Positions 1 through 7,838 of a DNA stretch of 33,293 bases are shown here, piece by piece. This stretch comes from CAMLHP01 sp035707845 (GTDB taxonomy: Bacteria; Gemmatimonadota; Gemmatimonadetes; Gemmatimonadales; GWC2-71-9). Location: the NCBI GenBank assembly GCA_035707845.1, contig DASSTP010000028.1:1-33293 (forward strand), written 5' to 3'. The translations under genes and the position numbers were made by a program. The notes under the pieces were generated by a model. It ran no database searches. It saw nothing but the letters and a program-made list of their open reading frames with translations, and was not told where the DNA came from. Every line of letters begins with the position of its first letter. Position 1 is the first letter of the stretch.

Positions 1-400
1 GGCGATCGAGCATGGTGGAAAGGCCCAGTAGCGCTGCGGTCTCCCCGACACGGGCCTGTATCTCGCCGCGGGACATGTGACGCAGCCGGAGTGCGAACGC
101 CATGTTCTCCCGCACGGTCATGTGCGGATAAAGGGCGTAGCTCTGGAAGACCATCGCGATGTCGCGGTCTCGGGCTGCAACATCGTTGGCCACCTGGCCA
201 CCGATGCGGAGCGTGCCCCGACTGATCGATTCGAGGCCGGCGATCATGCGCAGCGTCGTGCTCTTCCCGCACCCCGACGGGCCAACGAGCACCAGGAACT
301 CGCCATCGCGGATCTCGAGATCGAGCGCATGAACGGCGACCCGCGGTTTCCCGCGATCGTCATATATTTTCTCCATGCCTTCCAACGTCACGCTCGCCAT
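1..400 (-). CDS. ABC sugar-importer ATP-binding protein (MsmX/UgpC type), 3' end cut by window edge
   Basis: This is the N-terminal 133 codons of an ABC importer ATPase that would energise sugar uptake at the cytoplasmic face of the inner membrane. Reading leftward from an ATG at 400, I see a Walker A motif GPSGCGKST at residues 40-48 and a Q-loop VFQSYALYPHMTV with Gln86. The reading ends at LLGLSTMLDR, just before the LSGGQ signature would appear. The sequence style is that of MsmX/MalK ATPases of carbohydrate (CUT1) transporters. The start is backed by GGAG four bases upstream and by the normal family N-terminus. It is the obvious partner for the permeases at 4855-6558 but is separated from them by a GH1 gene on the other strand. 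It begins only 17 bp from the GH1 start codon. Family call is firm; pairing with those permeases is inferred. Confidence 0.93.
   Translation of the reverse strand, partial: MASVTLEGMEKIYDDRGKPRVAVHALDLEIRDGEFLVLVGPSGCGKSTTLRMIAGLESISRGTLRIGGQVANDVAARDRDIAMVFQSYALYPHMTVRENMAFALRLRHMSRGEIQARVGETAALLGLSTMLDR
363..368 (+). promoter_or_regulatory. possible -10 element for the GH1 gene
   Basis: TATATT is the only AT-rich hexamer near the GH1 start and lies inside the 5' coding part of the divergent ATPase gene. A transcript would start near 375 and have a leader of about 43 nt. No convincing -35 is seen 17 bp upstream. It could equally be just the Lys-Ile-Tyr codons of the ATPase, so this is a weak call. 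Confidence 0.25.
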
Positions 401-417
401 GTCACTCCGCTGGTCCA

Positions 418-1785
418 ATGACCGCTTCCGCTGAATTTCCCGCCGGATTCCTGTGGGGCACCGCGACCGCGGCCTACCAGATCGAGGGGTCGCCGCTCGC
501 CGATGGTGCCGGTCCCAGCATCTGGCACCGCTTTGCCCATACGCCCGGCCGCACCGCCCGGGGCGAAACAGGCGATGTGGCCTGTGACCACTACCATCGC
601 TGGCGCGACGACGTCCGCCTGATGGCCGAGCTGGGCCTCAATGCCTATCGCTTCAGCCTCTCCTGGAGCCGCCTCCTGCCCGCCGGAACCGGCACGGTGA
701 ACGCCGGCGGGGTTGGCTTCTACGACCGGCTCATCGACGCGCTGCTGGAACACGGCATCACCCCGCTGGTGACGCTCTACCACTGGGACCTGCCCGCCGC
801 CCTCGACGATCGGGGTGGCTGGCTCAACCGCGACATTGCCGCCTGGTTCGCAGACTACGCCGTGATAGCGTTCCGCGCCTACGGTGACCGGGTCCCTCGC
901 TGGGTCACGCTCAACGAGCCGTGGGTCGTCACTGACGGCGGCTACCTCCACGGTGCGCTGGCGCCGGGCCATTCCAACCTGTACGAATCGCCCATCGCGT
1001 CGCACAATCTGCTGCGGGCGCACGGCAGCGCCGTGCAGGCCTACCGGAGCGAAGCCAGCAACGAGATCGGGCTGGTCGTGAACCTCGAGCCCAAGTCGCC
1101 GGCCACCAGCAACCCCGCGGACCAGCAGGCCACCCGGCGCGCCGATGCCTACATGAACCGGCAGTACCTGGACCCGGTCTATGTCGGCCGCTATCCCCAG
1201 GAGCTGGCCGCGATTTTCGGCGATGCCTGGCCCGACTTTCCGTCCGGCGACTTTCCGCTGATCCAGACGCCGACCGATTTCCTCGGCATCAACTATTACA
1301 CCCGTGGCGTGAGCCGGCATGATCCCGCCGCCTGGCCCGTCCATGCCAGCAACGTTCGCCTACCGGGCGCCCTCTACACGGAGACGGGCTGGGAAGTGCA
1401 CCCGGACTCGCTGACCAACGTGCTCACGTGGGTGACCGAACGGTACGGCCGCATGCCCATCTACATCACCGAAAATGGCGCGGCCTTCCCCGATCCACCG
1501 ACGGCCAGCGGAGAAACGCTGGACGACCCGTTGCGCGTGGCGTACTACCGGTCGCACCTCCTCGCCGCGCGCAATGCGATCGAGCGGGGCGTTGACCTGC
1601 GCGGCTACTGCGCGTGGTCCCTGCTCGACAACTTCGAATGGAGTCTCGGCTACTCCAAGCGATTCGGCATCGTGCACGTTGACTATGCCACCCAGAAGCG
1701 CACCCCCAAGGCCAGTGCGCGTTTCTATTCGGAGGTGGCGCGCTCCAACGGCGCCAGCCTCACCGATCCGGCCGCGGCACCGTGA
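418..1785 (+). CDS. GH1 beta-glucosidase
   Basis: This is a 455-residue family 1 glycoside hydrolase, a retaining beta-glucosidase expected to release glucose from the non-reducing end of beta-linked oligosaccharides. The N-terminal motif FLWGTATAAYQIEG is the GH1 signature. The acid/base glutamate is Glu167 in TLNEPW, and the nucleophile is Glu352 in YITENG. Length is normal for a one-domain TIM barrel. There is no signal peptide, so it should act in the cytoplasm on imported oligosaccharides. It is transcribed against the flanking sugar operon. Its 5' end is 17 bp from the divergent ATPase gene, and its last 26 bp overlap the 3' end of the 1760-4858 gene. No clear ribosome-binding site precedes the ATG. 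Substrate linkage is not readable from sequence; the neighbouring GH144-type enzyme suggests sophoro-oligosaccharides. Confidence 0.95.
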   Translation: MTASAEFPAGFLWGTATAAYQIEGSPLADGAGPSIWHRFAHTPGRTARGETGDVACDHYHRWRDDVRLMAELGLNAYRFSLSWSRLLPAGTGTVNAGGVGFYDRLIDALLEHGITPLVTLYHWDLPAALDDRGGWLNRDIAAWFADYAVIAFRAYGDRVPRWVTLNEPWVVTDGGYLHGALAPGHSNLYESPIASHNLLRAHGSAVQAYRSEASNEIGLVVNLEPKSPATSNPADQQATRRADAYMNRQYLDPVYVGRYPQELAAIFGDAWPDFPSGDFPLIQTPTDFLGINYYTRGVSRHDPAAWPVHASNVRLPGALYTETGWEVHPDSLTNVLTWVTERYGRMPIYITENGAAFPDPPTASGETLDDPLRVAYYRSHLLAARNAIERGVDLRGYCAWSLLDNFEWSLGYSKRFGIVHVDYATQKRTPKASARFYSEVARSNGASLTDPAAAP

Positions 1786-4700
1786 TGCTGACGTCCGCAG
1801 GGGCAGCCGGCAACCTGATTCCACGCGGCGTCACCGGAAGGTCACGGCCTGAGGCGGTCGCCGAGAGCCGCCCCTCCAGCGGCGGCTGGAGATAGAGCGC
1901 CTCGGCGTCCTGCGGCACCGACGTGATATGCACCTGGAGGGTCTCGCCCGCCAGCCGTGCGTCGTACTCGATGGCGCCCGCGGCACTCCACGGAACCCGC
2001 AGGTGCACGCCCTTGCCCTGCAGCCACTCGCGAGGCACCCCCGCCAGCAGCGTCAGCGAATGGTCACCGGATTCATACACAAAGAGATCAAGCACCGAAC
2101 GAGTGAAATCGGATGCGACCCAGGTATGCGGCAGGTCGCCGAGGAATTCGGGCGCGCGCGCATCACGCCGGATCACTTCGGGCCACTGACGCCAGCCGGG
2201 CGGTCGCTGGTCTCCCAGCAGGTCCGCAACCTGGCGTAGTGCGGCCTCGCGCCAACCCAGGCGGACCTTGGTTCCCACCACTCGCGCCTCGTAGGGCGTG
2301 TATGCGGTCCACGCCTTCCCGGCGCGACGATCAGCCAGCACTGAATCGAACTTGCTGAAAGTGCGCTCCACGGCGGCACGCGGCAGCGAATCCAGCAGGT
2401 CCACCGGGTCGCCCGCGATGGTCGTGGAGGTCGCGTCGAAGTCCCCCAGCTCAACGGACCCGGGAATGAAATCCAGGTGATGGACGGCCATCGCCCTGCG
2501 GACCGAAGCCAGGAGATCACGCCTGAAGCTGTCGGCCACTGCCTGCCAGTGTACGGCGTCACTGAGGCCCAGCCGGCGCGCCGCCTCCGCCGCATCGTCA
2601 AAGCCACGCGCGGCCCAGAAATCATCCCAATAAGAATGCTCGGGATGGGCCGAGTACCCCTCGTGACTGATCGACTCGGGCATGAGACCGTAGAACGCGC
2701 CGCCCAGTGAATCGATCCACGCTCCGGTCATTCGGCTATGCCGAAGGGAATCCATGTAGCTCGCGGCCGCCGAGATGTGGGGCCAGAGCGCCCGAAGCAG
2801 GGCCGTGTCGCCAGTTCGCCTGGCATACTCGGTGGCCAGGTAGATGAATTCACCCTGGCTGTCATTCTCGGGCACGGGATCCGCGCCACGATGATCCACG
2901 CAGCAGGGAATCTTGCCGGTCTCGAACTGGAATGGGGCGAACCACTCCAGGAACTCCTTCACCGGCTCCGTGATTCCCAGGCGCAGGAGCGCAGATGAGG
3001 TCAGTGCCGCATCCCGGATCCAGGAGCGGGAGTAGGCGCGCGAGCCCGGCTGGATGGCCGCGCTATCGCGATTCACGAGGATGTAGCCCACCGAGGCCCG
3101 GATGGTCTGCTCCAGCGCGAGAACGGCCGCCGGGCCGTCGAGCTCGAATCCGCGAGTGCGGCTGGCCCATTGCGACACGGCCTGCTGCCAGGATGCCGTG
3201 ACGCCAGCGCTGTCGGGCACTCGGCTCGCGGCATGCCAGGGAACTGCCAGCACCACCGTCCGGGACTCGCCCGCACGGAGCTCCATGCGGTACGCCAGCA
3301 AGCCGCCGGCAAGACCACGTTCATCCACCACGGTTCGCCGACGCGGGACGTGCCGCTCGGCGAGGTAGCGACTGACGTCGCCCGCATCAACCGAGGAGAA
3401 CCCCGCCGAGTCAGGCGTGCGAAGCAGGATCACGCGCGCGGAGTCGGCATGGATGGTGTCGCCGATGATCGAAAGCTCACGCACGTGCCCGATGCCGCCA
3501 GGGCGATTGAGGAACTGGGAGGGTGGATTGACCTGGAGCGGACGGAGGGCGAGGAGCAGCTCGACCGTCTTTGCCCCACTTCCCGGGTTCGTGAGCCGGT
3601 ATTGCAGCATGAGCGTCGAGCTGTCAGCGGTACCGGTGGTCCAGGTACTTGCCTCGAGCTCCACCGGCGCATTGCGCCAGCTCACGATCGGCAGCGGGAG
3701 GTCCGCCTGGGCCAGCGAGTCATGCAGCGCGACGTTGTGCCAGGTGAACAGCGAGTCGCCCACCTGGAGAAACGGCTCGATGGAGAACCCATCATCCACT
3801 TCCACGCGACCACTTTCCTCCACCAGCGCTTCCCTGCTGTCCCGGTCCGCCCCGACCACTGTCCAGAAGCCAAGGGAGCCGGTGAATGAGCGCGGAAAGA
3901 GGCCGGGCCTGGCATCACGCGCCATCTGCTCGATCACCCGGTTCGCATCGGCGCCGGCGGCGATGGGCAGCAGCGTGATTTCCCGAAGCCTGGGCCGGCC
4001 CGGCCCGGGCTCCGCACGCAGGCGGATCCAGCGACTCTCCTGCGCCCCGGTAAGGAGATAGTCCCGCTGGCCATCCGAACCGGCCATGGAATAGATCTCG
4101 TTCCACGTCCTGCCATCGACGGACACGTCCATGGCGTACGACGGCGGCGCGTCGCCGGCCCACGAGATGCGTGCGGCGCCGAAGCCGCGGAGGTGGCCCA
4201 GATCGATCACGACGCTTGTCGACTTGCCTGACAGTAGCCAGGACGTGGCAGTGTCGCCATCCATGGCGCGCGCCGCACCAGGCGACGCCGGCACTGATGT
4301 AACCCGAACAGGGCGGATGGGAAGCGTCGTGTCAACGGGGGGACGGCTGACAAACATGAGACTGTCAAACCACACGCTTCCCTTGCCGCCCTCGCCTGCG
4401 GTCACTGCTATCTCGAGCGCCGCCACGCGGCGCATCGTTCCGCCACCCGCGGGTCCCCAGGCAAAGGAGATATCCCGGTGCGGGATGACGATCTCCCGCC
4501 AGCCCGAATCGAACGCGAAGTTGCGCTGGACCGACCACCAGACGTTGTCGCCGCTCTCGTCGAGCAGCTTGAACTCCACATTGTTCCGGGGCAGCGTGCC
4601 CCGCAGCTTGAACCGGAAGGCGTAATTCTCCGGCAATGCCAACGACAGCGGGCGATGGATGACGGCGTAGCCTGCACCGCCCCGGTAATCGATGTCCGCG

Positions 4701-4858
4701 CGGAGCGTCCCGCCATCCGTCTCGAGCGCGATCCCCACACCATCCGACGCGTACGCGGTCCAGGGCGTGACCTGGTCAAACGCATCCAGGAGGCGCGGCG
4801 ACTGCGCCCGTGCCGAGCTCGCGCCCGCGAGCATCGCGAACGCCAGGGCCCTCCTCAT
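1760..4858 (-). CDS. secreted multidomain (alpha/alpha)6-barrel glycosidase-like protein with F5/8 C domain
   Basis: This 1032-residue exported protein is probably a glycoside hydrolase of unassigned family. Residues 1-19 form a signal peptide ending ARAQ. Residues about 20-170 look like a carbohydrate-binding jelly roll (CBM11-like). Residues about 190-300 are a discoidin (F5/8 type C) fold with the marker ATSWLLSG...VIDLG. Residues about 320-545 are rich in beta strands. Residues about 570-930 look like an (alpha/alpha)6 barrel with SRSWIRD at 610-616 and PENDSQGEF at 663-671, both reminiscent of clan GH-L/GH-G active sites. A C-terminal beta domain follows. It is the last gene of the leftward operon and overlaps the upstream permease by ATGA. 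Its stop lies inside the GH1 gene. The domain reading is mine from motifs, and the activity is inferred; candidate acids are Asp616 and Glu664. Confidence 0.75.
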   Translation of the reverse strand: MRRALAFAMLAGASSARAQSPRLLDAFDQVTPWTAYASDGVGIALETDGGTLRADIDYRGGAGYAVIHRPLSLALPENYAFRFKLRGTLPRNNVEFKLLDESGDNVWWSVQRNFAFDSGWREIVIPHRDISFAWGPAGGGTMRRVAALEIAVTAGEGGKGSVWFDSLMFVSRPPVDTTLPIRPVRVTSVPASPGAARAMDGDTATSWLLSGKSTSVVIDLGHLRGFGAARISWAGDAPPSYAMDVSVDGRTWNEIYSMAGSDGQRDYLLTGAQESRWIRLRAEPGPGRPRLREITLLPIAAGADANRVIEQMARDARPGLFPRSFTGSLGFWTVVGADRDSREALVEESGRVEVDDGFSIEPFLQVGDSLFTWHNVALHDSLAQADLPLPIVSWRNAPVELEASTWTTGTADSSTLMLQYRLTNPGSGAKTVELLLALRPLQVNPPSQFLNRPGGIGHVRELSIIGDTIHADSARVILLRTPDSAGFSSVDAGDVSRYLAERHVPRRRTVVDERGLAGGLLAYRMELRAGESRTVVLAVPWHAASRVPDSAGVTASWQQAVSQWASRTRGFELDGPAAVLALEQTIRASVGYILVNRDSAAIQPGSRAYSRSWIRDAALTSSALLRLGITEPVKEFLEWFAPFQFETGKIPCCVDHRGADPVPENDSQGEFIYLATEYARRTGDTALLRALWPHISAAASYMDSLRHSRMTGAWIDSLGGAFYGLMPESISHEGYSAHPEHSYWDDFWAARGFDDAAEAARRLGLSDAVHWQAVADSFRRDLLASVRRAMAVHHLDFIPGSVELGDFDATSTTIAGDPVDLLDSLPRAAVERTFSKFDSVLADRRAGKAWTAYTPYEARVVGTKVRLGWREAALRQVADLLGDQRPPGWRQWPEVIRRDARAPEFLGDLPHTWVASDFTRSVLDLFVYESGDHSLTLLAGVPREWLQGKGVHLRVPWSAAGAIEYDARLAGETLQVHITSVPQDAEALYLQPPLEGRLSATASGRDLPVTPRGIRLPAAPADVSITVPRPDR

Positions 4859-5673
4859 CCCTTGACGCTCCCGATCAGGATGCCCTGCAGGTAGTAGCGC
4901 TGGAGGATCAGGAAGAGCACCATCACCGGCAGCACCGTCACCACGGCGCCGGCCATCATCAGCTCGACATCCTGGACGTGCTCGCCGGAGAGGCTGGCGA
5001 GCGCCACCGGAAGGGTGTAGTGACGTTCGTCACTCAGCACGATCAGGGGCCAGAGGAAGTCGTTCCACGTGGCCATGAACGTGAAGATGCCGAGGGTCAC
5101 GAGGATCGGGATGAGGACAGGAAGCACGATCGAGCGGAAGATGCGCCACTCACTGGCGCCGTCGACCCGGGCCGCATCGAGCAGCTCGTCCGGAATGGCG
5201 AGCGCGTACTGGCGGATCAGGAAGATCCCGAATACGCTCGCCAACCCCGGGATGATGACGCCGAGGTAGGTGTTGACCAGCCCCATGCCGCGGAGCATGA
5301 GGAAGAGCGGCAGCATCGTGACCTGGGCAGGAATCACCAGCAGGCCGAGCATCACGCCGAAGAGCCGCTCACGTCCCCGGAACCGCAACTTGGCAAAGGC
5401 GTAGCCCGCCATGCCATTGACCAGGAGCGAGAGCACCGTCACCAGCGTCGCAATCAGGAGGCTGTTGAGGAAGTAGCGACTCATGGCCAGGCGGGCAAAG
5501 AGCAGCCGGTACTGCTCCCACGTGGCTGGATGCGGCAGCAGCCGGGGCGGGAGTGAGGTCGCCTGCCCGGTCTGCATGAAGCTGGCCGATACCATCCAGA
5601 CCAGGGGCCCCAGGGCAAAGACCGCGCCCGTGACCAGCGCGAGATGGAGCAGGATCCGGCGCAGGCGCTGCAC
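4855..5673 (-). CDS. ABC sugar permease, MalG/UgpE type
   Basis: This 272-residue inner-membrane protein is one half of the translocation channel of a CUT1 carbohydrate ABC importer. It has about six hydrophobic segments, the first at residues 6-30. The cytoplasmic EAA loop at about 163-182 (DELLDAARVDGASEWRIF) docks the ATPase. The C-terminus ends QGILIGSVKG, typical for MalG-type subunits. The start is a GTG at 5673 directly after the TGA of the MalF-type gene, so no spacer exists between the two. Its own stop overlaps the next start (ATGA at 4855-4858). Family assignment is firm. The substrate cannot be read directly, but operon context points to beta-gluco-oligosaccharides. Confidence 0.94.
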   Translation of the reverse strand: MQRLRRILLHLALVTGAVFALGPLVWMVSASFMQTGQATSLPPRLLPHPATWEQYRLLFARLAMSRYFLNSLLIATLVTVLSLLVNGMAGYAFAKLRFRGRERLFGVMLGLLVIPAQVTMLPLFLMLRGMGLVNTYLGVIIPGLASVFGIFLIRQYALAIPDELLDAARVDGASEWRIFRSIVLPVLIPILVTLGIFTFMATWNDFLWPLIVLSDERHYTLPVALASLSGEHVQDVELMMAGAVVTVLPVMVLFLILQRYYLQGILIGSVKG

Positions 5674-6558
5674 TCAGTCCTCCTTCGGCCGGAGGCGGAA
5701 CTGGACCAGCGTCGCGACCAGCATGATGGCAAAGAGGATGAATGCGATGGCCGCCGCGTTCCCGATGCGCCACCAGCGGAACCCTTCCTCATACATGAAC
5801 AGCACGACGCTCAGGGTGCTGCGCAGCGGCCCACCCTGGGTCATGACATAGGGCTCGGCGAACAGCTGGAAGTAGCCGATCATGGTCACGATGGCGACGA
5901 ACAGGAAGGTGGGCGCGAGCATCGGCAGCGTGATATGGCGAAAGCGCTGCCACCACGAGGCTCCGTCGAGCTCGGCGGCATCATACAGATCATCCGGGAT
6001 GGCCTGCAGCCCCGCGATGAAGATCAGCATGTTGTAGCCGAAATTCTTCCAGACCGCGAGGATGATGATGGCCGGCATGGCCCAGTCGGGGCTGCCCAGC
6101 CAGTCCACCCGGCCGATCCCGATCCAGTCGAGAAACTGGTCGATCGGGCCAAAGACGGGATGGTAGAGGTAGCGCCACACGATGGCGACGGCGACGAGCG
6201 TCGTGACCACCGGGGCGAAGTACGCACTCCGGAAGAAGCCCTTCCAGCGCGTGAGCCGGCCATTCACCAGCAGCGCGGCAGCCAGCGAGGTGGCCACCGA
6301 GAGCGGCCCGCCCACCAGGACGAAGTAGAATGTGTTCCTGAGCGCCGCCCAGAAGACCGGGCTCTCGAACAGATGGAGGTAGTTGTCGATGCCCACGAAG
6401 CGCGCCACCGACGGATCGGCGACGGCGTAGACATCGAAATCAGTGAGACTCAAGCCGAAGGCGGCAAGCACGGGCAGCACAAAGAAGGCCGCCAGCAGCA
6501 CCACGGCCGGCAGCAGGAACCCCCACGCCGCCCGCGCCTGCCGCCGCTCCACGTTCAT
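5674..6558 (-). CDS. ABC sugar permease, MalF/UgpA type
   Basis: This 294-residue inner-membrane protein is the second channel subunit of the CUT1 importer. It opens with a short basic N-terminus followed by a long hydrophobic segment (WGFLLPAVVLLAAFFVLPVL). The EAA loop reads DDLYDAAELDGASWWQRFRHI. I chose the ATG at 6558 because it forms an ATGA overlap with the stop of the binding-protein gene; an in-frame start 12 bp upstream would add MGGA. It contacts the MalG-type subunit encoded immediately downstream and the missing ATPase. Length and topology are normal for the family, with no large periplasmic P2 insertion of the E. coli MalF kind. Confidence 0.94.
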   Translation of the reverse strand: MNVERRQARAAWGFLLPAVVLLAAFFVLPVLAAFGLSLTDFDVYAVADPSVARFVGIDNYLHLFESPVFWAALRNTFYFVLVGGPLSVATSLAAALLVNGRLTRWKGFFRSAYFAPVVTTLVAVAIVWRYLYHPVFGPIDQFLDWIGIGRVDWLGSPDWAMPAIIILAVWKNFGYNMLIFIAGLQAIPDDLYDAAELDGASWWQRFRHITLPMLAPTFLFVAIVTMIGYFQLFAEPYVMTQGGPLRSTLSVVLFMYEEGFRWWRIGNAAAIAFILFAIMLVATLVQFRLRPKED

Positions 6559-7838
6559 GGCGCCTCCCACTCCAGCAACTGACCACCACGGTGCTCCAGC
6601 AAAGTACGCCGCTTGGCGAGGATCGCATTCACCTGCGCCTCGAGCGTGGCCAGCGCCTGCTGCTCACTCTGGCCGCCGCGCACGGCCCGCTCGCCTGCCT
6701 CGGTGATGCGGGTGGCGATGAGCTCCCATTCCGCCACCTTGGGCGTCGGCACCACCCGCTCGAGCTGCTGCCGGAAGGCACCCACCTTGGGGTCGGCGCG
6801 CAAGGTGGAGTCCTGCCAGGCCTCTCGCCGGGCCGGGAGGTTGCCGCTCAGGTGGAAGAAGCGCGCCTGCTGGGCCGGTGCTGAGAGAAACCGGATGAGC
6901 TCCCACGCTTCCGCCGGATGGGCGGAACGGCGAAAGAGCACCAGGCTCGAGCCGCCTGCGAGCGACACACCGGGGCCATCCGGCCCCGGCATCGGTGCCG
7001 TGGCCCAGCGGTCCTGCAGCGAGTCGGGCAGCCGCTTCCGGAATTCATCCAGGTTGTAGGGACCGGTGATGTAGCTCGCGATCATGCCACGGGCAAAATC
7101 CTGGTAGAGATTTGCCACTTCGGTGTTGGCCACCTTGGGCGCCAGCGAATCGCGATAGAGGCCGACGTAGAAATGGAATGCGTGAGCAAAGGCGCTGTCG
7201 GTGAACGCGCCGTAGCGCCCGCCATCCTTGAGGATGGGCGAGCCGGCCTGGAGCGCCAGCAGCACGGGCTGGGCCCATTCATTGAGCGGCATCAGCAGCG
7301 GATAGCCGCGTGGCTTCCCGTCACTGTGCAGGCGCTCCATGACCTGGCGCCAGCCGGCCCAGGTCCCGGGCATCTGCTTCGAACCTGTCCGGGCGAGCAG
7401 GTCGGTGCGGTAGAAGATGAGCCGGGTATCGACATACCACGGTATGCCGAAGACCCGGCCCTCGATCACGTTGGTGTCCCAGATCCCAGGAAAGAATCCA
7501 GCCGGCGGGACGTCTGGGCTGGCGCGGAGGAGCGAGTCGAGCGGCGCGATCGCGTGCAGGATCGCCAGCTCGGGTACCCACGTGTTCCCCAGCTGGGCCA
7601 CGTCGGGTGTTGCGTTGCCCACGTACGCCGTGAGGAGCTTTTCGTGCGCGGCGGTCCAGGGAATCTGCTGCAGGTCAACCCGGATGCCCGGATGGGCCCG
7701 CTCGAACTCCCGCACCAGCGGTGCCACGACCTCGGCCTCGTGGCCCATGGCCCAGAAGCGGAGCGTGACGGCAGCGTTGTTCCCTGCGCCACCGCAGGCG
7801 AGCAGCAGGCAAGTTGCTGCGAGGGCGATCGCTCGCAT
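6555..7838 (-). CDS. ABC transporter sugar-binding lipoprotein
   Basis: This 427-residue extracytoplasmic solute-binding protein captures the oligosaccharide and delivers it to the permease pair. The N-terminus MRAIALAATCLLLACGG carries a lipobox with Cys15 as the lipidated residue. The mature start VTLRFWAMGHEAEVV and the later TPDVAQLGNTWVPEL are typical of family 1 (MalE/UgpB-like) binding proteins. The ATG at 7838 overlaps the preceding TGA as TGATG; a GTG three bases upstream is an alternative start. The stop overlaps the next gene by 4 bp. In a diderm it should sit on the inner membrane facing the periplasm, receiving sugar from the TonB-dependent receptor. Confidence 0.94.
   Translation of the reverse strand: MRAIALAATCLLLACGGAGNNAAVTLRFWAMGHEAEVVAPLVREFERAHPGIRVDLQQIPWTAAHEKLLTAYVGNATPDVAQLGNTWVPELAILHAIAPLDSLLRASPDVPPAGFFPGIWDTNVIEGRVFGIPWYVDTRLIFYRTDLLARTGSKQMPGTWAGWRQVMERLHSDGKPRGYPLLMPLNEWAQPVLLALQAGSPILKDGGRYGAFTDSAFAHAFHFYVGLYRDSLAPKVANTEVANLYQDFARGMIASYITGPYNLDEFRKRLPDSLQDRWATAPMPGPDGPGVSLAGGSSLVLFRRSAHPAEAWELIRFLSAPAQQARFFHLSGNLPARREAWQDSTLRADPKVGAFRQQLERVVPTPKVAEWELIATRITEAGERAVRGGQSEQQALATLEAQVNAILAKRRTLLEHRGGQLLEWEAP

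Noticed and set aside
361..420. Second LacI operator at the GH1/ATPase start region
   Set aside because: No TGTAAACG-like half site is present; the AT-rich stretch at 361-370 is not palindromic in the operator sense.
388..1344. 318-codon open frame opposite the GH1 gene
   Set aside because: Antisense to a gene with both catalytic motifs intact; Gly/Val/Arg-rich with no motif.
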